Positions 59,057-64,000 of a stretch of DNA of 64,000 nucleotides are shown here, one piece after another (position 1 is the stretch's first letter; each line of letters begins with the position of its first letter). The notes under the pieces were generated by a model. That model saw only the letters and a list, made by a program, of their open reading frames with translations, had not been told where the DNA came from and searched no databases. A program made the position numbers and the translations under genes. Source of the DNA: Bacillus salipaludis (GTDB lineage Bacteria; Bacillota; Bacilli; Bacillales_B; DSM-18226); assembly GCF_004358205.1 (NCBI RefSeq), contig NZ_SMYO01000004.1:460816-524815 (forward strand), given 5' to 3'.

Positions 59057-60364
59057 TTGCCTGATTTTATATCATTAGGTATTTCAAAAGAATTAACGGA
59101 AACATTGCGCAGCTTCGGTATTGCCACACCGACCCCCATTCAGAAACAATCCATACCGGTTGTCATGAAGGGGAAAGATGTGATAGCGCAAGCTCAGACC
59201 GGAACAGGTAAGACATTTGCATTTATTTTGCCAATCCTTGAAAAACTTGACGCGAATGCTCTTCACGTTCAAGCACTTATTGTAACGCCAACAAGAGAAT
59301 TAGCGTTACAAATTACCCATGAAATTAATAAGATGATTCAGGATATAGAGAATGTGAATGTTTTAGCCGTTTATGGAGGACAGGATGTTGAAAAACAGTT
59401 AAAAAAGTTAGAAAAAAATGTCCAAATTGTCGTTGGAACTCCGGGCAGGCTTTTAGATCATATTCGAAGAGGAACACTTGATTTATCGAGAGTTCATTTC
59501 CTGGTTTTAGATGAAGCGGACCAAATGCTCCATATTGGGTTTCTGGGAGAAGTAGAGGATATAATTAAAGAAACGCCAAAGAGCAGACAAACGATGCTCT
59601 TCTCAGCAACGATTCCGGATGAGGTTCGGAACCTGGCGAAAAAGCATATGAGGGAGCCGGAATATATACAGGTGGAAAAAAGGCAAGGGCCTGCTGCGAA
59701 TGTAAAACAAATTGCTATCCACACAATTGATCGGGCAAAACAAGCAACGCTTATTCAATTAGTGGAAACCCACCGACCATTTCTAGCGGTTATTTTTTGC
59801 AGAACGAAACGTAGAGTCAGCAAATTGTTCGGAATTCTTAAAGCACATGGATTTTCTTGTGATGAATTGCATGGGGATTTGTCGCAAGCCAAAAGAGAGC
59901 AAGTCATGAAAAGATTTAGGGACGCTGAAATTCAATTGTTAATCGCGACGGATGTGGCTGCAAGGGGACTGGATGTTGAGGGAGTGACCCATGTATTTAA
60001 CTACGATATTCCGCAGGATGCAGAAAGCTATGTTCACCGAATTGGCAGAACGGGTAGAGCGGGCATGAAGGGGTTAGCCATCACGTTTTATTCCTCAGCC
60101 GATCGCCCGACTCTTGATATGATTGAAAAAGAATTAAATATTCGGATTCAAAAACAAGTGCCAGACGGTGCAACGGAGCAGATTAAAAAGTCAGATAGGG
60201 ATTCTAAGCATGACAAGCCGAAGCAAATCAAGGGGAATCAACAGAAACGTAAACCTTTGAACTCAAAGGCAGGTCCGTTAAAAGGGAAACGGAAAAACAG
60301 TGAAAAGACAAGCTGGGGAAGTTCTGCAAAGAGTTCTAGGAAAAATAGAAGTGGAAAGAAATAA
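59057..60364 (+). CDS. DEAD-box RNA helicase
   Basis: 435 residues from TTG 59057, preceded by AGTAGGGA; an upstream TTG at 59039 has no ribosome site. All helicase motifs are present: Q motif [55 protein letters not shown] and [11 protein letters not shown] lysine/arginine-rich tail of about 65 residues probably binds RNA. Likely acts in ribosome assembly or mRNA turnover; which Csh/Yfm paralogue it is cannot be decided here. Confidence 0.93.
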   Translation: MPDFISLGISKELTETLRSFGIATPTPIQKQSIPVVMKGKDVIAQAQTGTGKTFAFILPILEKLDANALHVQALIVTPTRELALQITHEINKMIQDIENVNVLAVYGGQDVEKQLKKLEKNVQIVVGTPGRLLDHIRRGTLDLSRVHFLVLDEADQMLHIGFLGEVEDIIKETPKSRQTMLFSATIPDEVRNLAKKHMREPEYIQVEKRQGPAANVKQIAIHTIDRAKQATLIQLVETHRPFLAVIFCRTKRRVSKLFGILKAHGFSCDELHGDLSQAKREQVMKRFRDAEIQLLIATDVAARGLDVEGVTHVFNYDIPQDAESYVHRIGRTGRAGMKGLAITFYSSADRPTLDMIEKELNIRIQKQVPDGATEQIKKSDRDSKHDKPKQIKGNQQKRKPLNSKAGPLKGKRKNSEKTSWGSSAKSSRKNRSGKK

Positions 60365-60366
60365 AG

Positions 60367-60395
60367 AAAGGGACTGAAAAAAAATCAGTCCCTTT
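60367..60395. terminator. Terminator between helicase and symporter genes
   Basis: AAAGGGACTGA / TCAGTCCCTTT with A-rich loop and T tract; both flanking genes converge on it. Confidence 0.9.
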
Positions 60396-60416
60396 TTTGA
60401 AGCAATGAAAGAAATC

Positions 60417-61955
60417 TTACTGCCCCATCCCAATTCCTGTATTAGATTTAACCAGCACTTCCTCAAACTTCTTAACATCCGCCTTTTGGCTCGAGAAGAT
60501 GGTGCCAAAGTAACCTGCTAGAAATCCGAGTGGAATTGATACAATTCCCGGTGTTGTATATGGGAAGATAGGGTTGCCGACAAAAATGGCTTTTCCTACC
60601 TCAGGACTTATTACACTTGGGCTAATTAGAACTAACCCAATTGCTGAAATTAGTCCAACCACCATTGCCCATATTGCACCGGAAGTGTTAAAACGTTTCC
60701 AGTAAATGGTGTAAATAATAACCGGCAGGTTGGCACTTGCTGCTACTGCGAAAGCAAGTGATACTAAGAAGGCAACGTTTAAGGTTTGTGCGCCAAGTGC
60801 AAGAATGATTGAAATAATGGATACCCCAATTGCTGCATAACGCGCCATCGTCACTTGCTGCTTTTCAGTTGCCTTTCCTTTACGAAGGATTTCATTGTAG
60901 AAATCATGAGCAAAGGCAGAAGCTGCTGTTAAAACAAGACCCGCAACAACGGCAAGGATCGTTGCAAACGCCACTGCAGAAATAAACGCGAACAACATGT
61001 TACCGCCAATCGCTTTAGCTAATAGTGGTGCCGCCATATTTCCGGCAGGATTTGCTGTCACAATTGCTTCATTGCCAACAAATGCAGCTGCACCAAAGCC
61101 AAGGAAAATTGTCATAACATAGAAGATTCCAATGATCCATGTAGCATAGACAACGGAGGAACGAGCTGTTTTTGCATCTTTAACTGTGAAGAAACGGACA
61201 AGAATATGTGGAAGTCCAGCAGTCCCTAAAACTAGACATAAATTTAGCGAGATTGTATCCAAGCCAATTTTATATTTCACTCCTGGATTTAAGAAGGCTT
61301 CTTTTAAAGGAGTTGCAGTTTTCATTTGCGCAAACATATCAGTAAGGCTGAAATTGAATTTAGCCAGTACAATAATTGAGATTACGAAAGTGCCGCCCAT
61401 TAAAAGAATTGCCTTAATAATTTGTACCCAGCTTGTTGCATGCATTCCTCCAAAAATAACGTACACGGTCATTAAGACTCCAACAATTAATACGGATGTC
61501 GTATAATCCAAACCTAATAATAATTTAATTAGTGCACCTGCTCCAACGAGTTGCGCGATCATATAAAAAATAGAAATCGTAACAGTGTTCATCGCAGCAA
61601 AGCCACGAATCTTTTTGGTATCAAACCGTGCTGCAATCATATCTGCAAAAGTATATTTCCCTAGGTTTCGTAAAGGCTCTGCAACTAAGTAAAGAACAAC
61701 AAGATACGCAACTAGGAAACCAATACTATAGAAGAAGCCATCGAATCCGGTTAAGGCTACAGCTCCTGCAATTCCAAGGAAGGATGCAGCCGACATGTAA
61801 TCACCAGCAATGGCCAGACCATTTTGCCAGCCTGTCAGTCCCCCTCCGGCAGTGTAAAATTCGCTTGCATTTTTCGTCCGCTTAGAAGCTAAATATGTAA
61901 CGATCAGCGTGACGAAAACAATGGCGAGGAACATAATAAATGCAGCTTTATTCAT
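60417..61955 (-). CDS. Acetate/monocarboxylate:cation symporter, ActP/MctP-like
   Basis: 512 residues, 13 predicted helices, SSS family. SEFYTAGGGLTGWQNGLAIAGDYMSAASFLGI, LGTAGLPHILVRFFTVKDAKTARSS and the C-terminal VVGL region fit the ActP group (YwcA in B. subtilis). It likely imports acetate or related short acids. The start overlaps the stop of the upstream DUF485 gene (ATGA), with AGGAGG before it, so the two are translationally coupled. Confidence 0.9.
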   Translation of the reverse strand: MNKAAFIMFLAIVFVTLIVTYLASKRTKNASEFYTAGGGLTGWQNGLAIAGDYMSAASFLGIAGAVALTGFDGFFYSIGFLVAYLVVLYLVAEPLRNLGKYTFADMIAARFDTKKIRGFAAMNTVTISIFYMIAQLVGAGALIKLLLGLDYTTSVLIVGVLMTVYVIFGGMHATSWVQIIKAILLMGGTFVISIIVLAKFNFSLTDMFAQMKTATPLKEAFLNPGVKYKIGLDTISLNLCLVLGTAGLPHILVRFFTVKDAKTARSSVVYATWIIGIFYVMTIFLGFGAAAFVGNEAIVTANPAGNMAAPLLAKAIGGNMLFAFISAVAFATILAVVAGLVLTAASAFAHDFYNEILRKGKATEKQQVTMARYAAIGVSIISIILALGAQTLNVAFLVSLAFAVAASANLPVIIYTIYWKRFNTSGAIWAMVVGLISAIGLVLISPSVISPEVGKAIFVGNPIFPYTTPGIVSIPLGFLAGYFGTIFSSQKADVKKFEEVLVKSNTGIGMGQ

Positions 61956-62281
61956 TTGCTATTGCCTCCTTCTTGGATCACTTGATTTGCCATATCATCG
62001 AATTTAGCAGCCTTTTTCGAGTAAAGGATGCATAATCCCCATGTCATAACAAATTGAAGGAAAGCAAATACCCATGCCCAAGTAATATTGCCTATAAATT
62101 TATGATTTAACACTGTGGAATAAGAAGTTAGGATTGGTAAAGCAAAATAAAAACAAAAGAAGAAGATGGTTACTGGGATGATAAATTTTTTCTTTTCGGA
62201 GAGTAATGTCTGAAATGATGAAGATTGTGCAATTTTACTGTAATCGTTTTCAATATTGTTTGCCGTCTTTTTAGCCTCCAA
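61952..62281 (-). CDS. DUF485 membrane protein (YwcB/YjcH-like)
   Basis: 109 residues, two TM helices in the typical DUF485 pattern: SSFQTLLSEKKKFIIPVTIFFF then TSYSTVLNHKFIGNITWAWVFAFLQFVMTW. These proteins accompany ActP-type symporters in many bacteria. The start is TTG at 62281, supported by GAGGGGGAG upstream. First gene of the pair. Confidence 0.9.
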   Translation of the reverse strand: MEAKKTANNIENDYSKIAQSSSFQTLLSEKKKFIIPVTIFFFCFYFALPILTSYSTVLNHKFIGNITWAWVFAFLQFVMTWGLCILYSKKAAKFDDMANQVIQEGGNSK

Positions 62282-62387
62282 TTTAAAGCTCCCCCTCTCA
62301 AATTAAAACCTTGATTTTTTTATGAGGAAAAAACTAAAAGACAAAGGTGACTTAAGTGTAAGAAATATAAATATCGATTCTCCTTTT

Positions 62388-62404
62388 TCACCTCCTTGAG
62401 GTGA
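62388..62404. other. Short hairpin with an SD-like arm upstream of the DUF485 gene
   Basis: TCACCTC-CTT-GAGGTGA. On the minus strand the right arm reads AAGGAGGTGA, an ideal Shine-Dalgarno, with no start codon close behind it. The remaining 62282-62510 stretch has no gene. Confidence 0.4.
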
Positions 62405-62510
62405 TTTTTAAAAATTTAGAAAATTCTAATCTAAATCTAATTATAGTTTTTATCTACCAAATTTTGCAAGAGGAAATTTCAAAAAGGAAAAATGGACTAT
62501 CTACGGCATA

Positions 62511-62549
62511 AAAAAAGAAAGCCTTTGTTTAACAAAGGCTTTCTTTTTT
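62511..62549. terminator. Terminator downstream of tRNA-Ala
   Basis: Long stem AAAAAAGAAAGCCTTTG / CAAAGGCTTTCTTTTTT with loop TTTAA, immediately after the tRNA on the minus strand. Confidence 0.92.
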
Positions 62550-62550
62550 A

Positions 62551-62627
<77 letters not shown>

Positions 62628-62687
62628 GAGTTGCACAAGAAAATTATATATGCTTTTGGTTATTCATGCAAGAGGAAATTATAAAAA

Positions 62688-62710
62688 AAGAGCCAAAGGA
62701 TATGGCTCTT
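62688..62710 (-). terminator. Terminator of the MgtC-like gene
   Basis: AAGAGCCA / TGGCTCTT stem with T tract on the minus strand; overlaps the stop codon. Confidence 0.75.
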
Positions 62711-63404
62711 AACTAATACTTTCAACTTCTACCTTTTTAACTCCTTCAAATTGTGAAATAGAGTAGTAAACATCGGTTGTTTTTTCGCGATAATCTACAG
62801 CCACCAAAATTTGTACCGAGTGATCGCCATTGTCTAAATCCTTAATTCGTATTCTACGAATAATATATTGTTTTTCCATAATAAATGTTATAACTTTTTC
62901 AATCTGATCTTTATCTCGCATGAATAACTGGAGGCTAATTTCTTTTTCCCTTAATTGTTTTGGACCAATAAGCTTCAATAGAAATGGAATTAATTCTACG
63001 CTAATAATTAGGAGAGCAACTCCAGCAAATGCTTCCCAATAAAAGCCCGCTCCAACAGCAATTCCGATTCCGGCGGCTCCCCAAATCATTGCCGCGGTAG
63101 TCAGGCCGGAAATAGTGTCATTCCCCCTCCTTAAAATAACACCGGCTCCTAAGAAACCAATTCCAGAGACAATCTGTGCAGCAAGACGGAGCGGGTCCAT
63201 TGTAATTCTCACGTGGTCTGAATTAGGGAACATGTAAGCTGATTGAATGGAAACAATCGTTAGCAGACAACTCACAATAGACATAACGAGACTTGTTTTT
63301 AATCCTACTGGCTTTCTTTTCAACTCACGCTCTAGTCCAATGATGAGCCCAAGTACTGCGGAGATCCCAAGTTTTATCAGTATTTCTGTATTAATACTAT
63401 TCAT
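62709..63404 (-). CDS. MgtC/SapB-family membrane protein
   Basis: 231 residues from ATG 63404; a TTG at 63419 in the same frame is possible. The N-terminal half has four or five helices with the family motifs GLIIGLERELKRKPVGLKTS and QIVSGIGFLGAGVILRRG; the C-terminal soluble part resembles an ACT-like domain (HSVQILVAVDY). The family is linked to Mg limitation and virulence in other bacteria; in Bacilli its role is not clear. Single gene between tRNA-Ala and the rRNA promoter region. Confidence 0.88.
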   Translation of the reverse strand: MNSINTEILIKLGISAVLGLIIGLERELKRKPVGLKTSLVMSIVSCLLTIVSIQSAYMFPNSDHVRITMDPLRLAAQIVSGIGFLGAGVILRRGNDTISGLTTAAMIWGAAGIGIAVGAGFYWEAFAGVALLIISVELIPFLLKLIGPKQLREKEISLQLFMRDKDQIEKVITFIMEKQYIIRRIRIKDLDNGDHSVQILVAVDYREKTTDVYYSISQFEGVKKVEVESIS

Positions 63405-63635
63405 GTAATTCACGCCCAATTTTTAAATCTAATTATAAAATTTATTATTTATTATATCGTATGAATGAGAGGCTGGAATTATTTTGCTGAATTTTATAAA
63501 CGAAAAGAAAAGGATTGCAAGACACTACTGTATTAAGTCTATAAAAAGTATTGTGATAATAATTTCTCCAATAAATAAAACAGGTCATGCCTGTTAATTT
63601 GATTTAGTTTCTTTTAAAAAACTTTTAAAATTATA

Positions 63636-63664
63636 TTGCAATCATTTATTTATCATGGTATATT
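63636..63664 (+). promoter_or_regulatory. rRNA operon promoter P1
   Basis: TTGCAA - 17 bp - TATATT. The first of two tandem promoters ahead of 16S, as in Bacillus rrn operons. The interval 63405-63919 holds no protein gene. Confidence 0.65.
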
Positions 63665-63719
63665 AAATCTCGTCCTCATCGAGAGCGTCATTCAACGAAA
63701 AATAAATTCCAAAAAGTTG

Positions 63720-63748
63720 TTGACATTATGAAAGAGGATATGATAAAT
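63720..63748 (+). promoter_or_regulatory. rRNA operon promoter P2
   Basis: Perfect -35 TTGACA, 17-bp spacer, -10 ATAAAT. It is 84 bp downstream of P1. Confidence 0.75.
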
Positions 63749-63780
63749 TAAAGAAGTCGCTTTTGAGCGGCGTTGAAAAA

Positions 63781-63821
63781 GTACTAGCTAATAAAAATGT
63801 TAGTAGTACTGATTGTTCTTT
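63781..63821 (+). promoter_or_regulatory. rRNA leader hairpin and boxA-like antitermination site
   Basis: Hairpin GTACTAGCTAA / TTAGTAGTAC (63781-63809, one bulge) followed by TGTTCTTT (63814-63821) and GAAAACTAAACAAA, the usual Bacillus rrn leader sequence. Confidence 0.7.
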
Positions 63822-63919
63822 GAAAACTAAACAAACAAAAACGTCAACAAACAATAATAATCATGTTTCTTCTATTATATAGAGAACATGAGCCAACGTA
63901 ACAAATGAGCTATATCAAC

Positions 63920-64000
63920 TTTCTTGGAGAGTTTGATCCTGGCTCAGGACGAACGCTGGCGGCGTGCCTAATACATGCAAGTCGAGCGAATCAATAGGAG
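63920..64000 (+). rRNA. 16S ribosomal RNA, 5' end (continues beyond window)
   Basis: Contains GAGAGTTTGATCCTGGCTCA, ACGAACGCTGGCGGCGTGCC and TACATGCAAGTCGAGCG. The 5' end is placed by analogy to B. subtilis and may be off by a few bases. Confidence 0.97.

Overview
The window is low-GC DNA from a Bacillaceae member, probably a Bacillus or Neobacillus-type spore former. This rests on strong AGGAGG ribosome binding sites, a YjcZ-type sporulation peptide gene, a SleB-like wall hydrolase, a T-box upstream of serA, and the start of a Bacillus-type 16S rRNA gene at the right edge. It is ordinary chromosome with several catabolic islands; I see no prophage, CRISPR array or transposase.

Region 1 (1-13.3 kb) looks like an uptake and hydrolysis island. 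Three paralogous metal-dependent amidohydrolases of the cytosine deaminase/AtzC type (the first cut by the window edge) surround a four-gene dipeptide-type ABC importer with a divergent lipoprotein binding protein. An EamA-type transporter and a histidine kinase / AraC-type regulator / sodium symporter operon sit in the same island. The substrate is unknown.

Region 2 (13.3-19.1 kb) holds a DUF2935 gene broken by an in-frame amber codon, an acetolactate synthase-like TPP enzyme, a YjcZ peptide, a glutaredoxin-thioredoxin reductase fusion with two PerR-like boxes in its promoter, dps, and a LysM/SleB-like hydrolase.

Region 3 (19.2-31.6 kb) is a putrescine/GABA/glutamate catabolic regulon: puuP, rocG-type glutamate dehydrogenase, two small proteins, a sigma-54 activator, and an operon of aldehyde dehydrogenase, patA, gabT and gabD. 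Three sigma-54 promoters (ahead of puuP, rocG and the aldehyde dehydrogenase) each have a TATGCA-N4-TGCATA-like palindrome or degenerate copies of it 60-95 bp upstream. This suggests one activator drives the whole route putrescine -> 4-aminobutanal -> GABA -> succinate semialdehyde -> succinate, with glutamate recycled by RocG.

Region 4 (31.6-41 kb) carries housekeeping and regulatory genes: DUF3870, a HAD hydrolase, serA with a T-box leader, hom-thrB (no thrC between them), a GGDEF-EAL protein and a small CxxC protein.

Region 5 (41-58.9 kb) is a sugar-utilisation island: a YesM/YesN-type two-component system, then a run of 11 co-directional genes. These encode two complete binding-protein/permease sets without an ATPase, a GH63-like hydrolase, a short-chain dehydrogenase, two divergent glycine-decarboxylase-like (GcvPA/GcvPB) subunits and a LacZ beta-galactosidase. 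The decarboxylase-like pair is the most unexpected element of the window.

Region 6 (59-64 kb) holds a DEAD-box helicase, an ActP-like symporter with its DUF485 partner, tRNA-Ala(GGC), an MgtC-like membrane protein and the promoter region and start of an rRNA operon.

A dispersed non-coding repeat of about 240 bp occurs as two nearly identical full copies (22.3 and 32.1 kb) and two internally deleted relics (8.8 and 25.4 kb).
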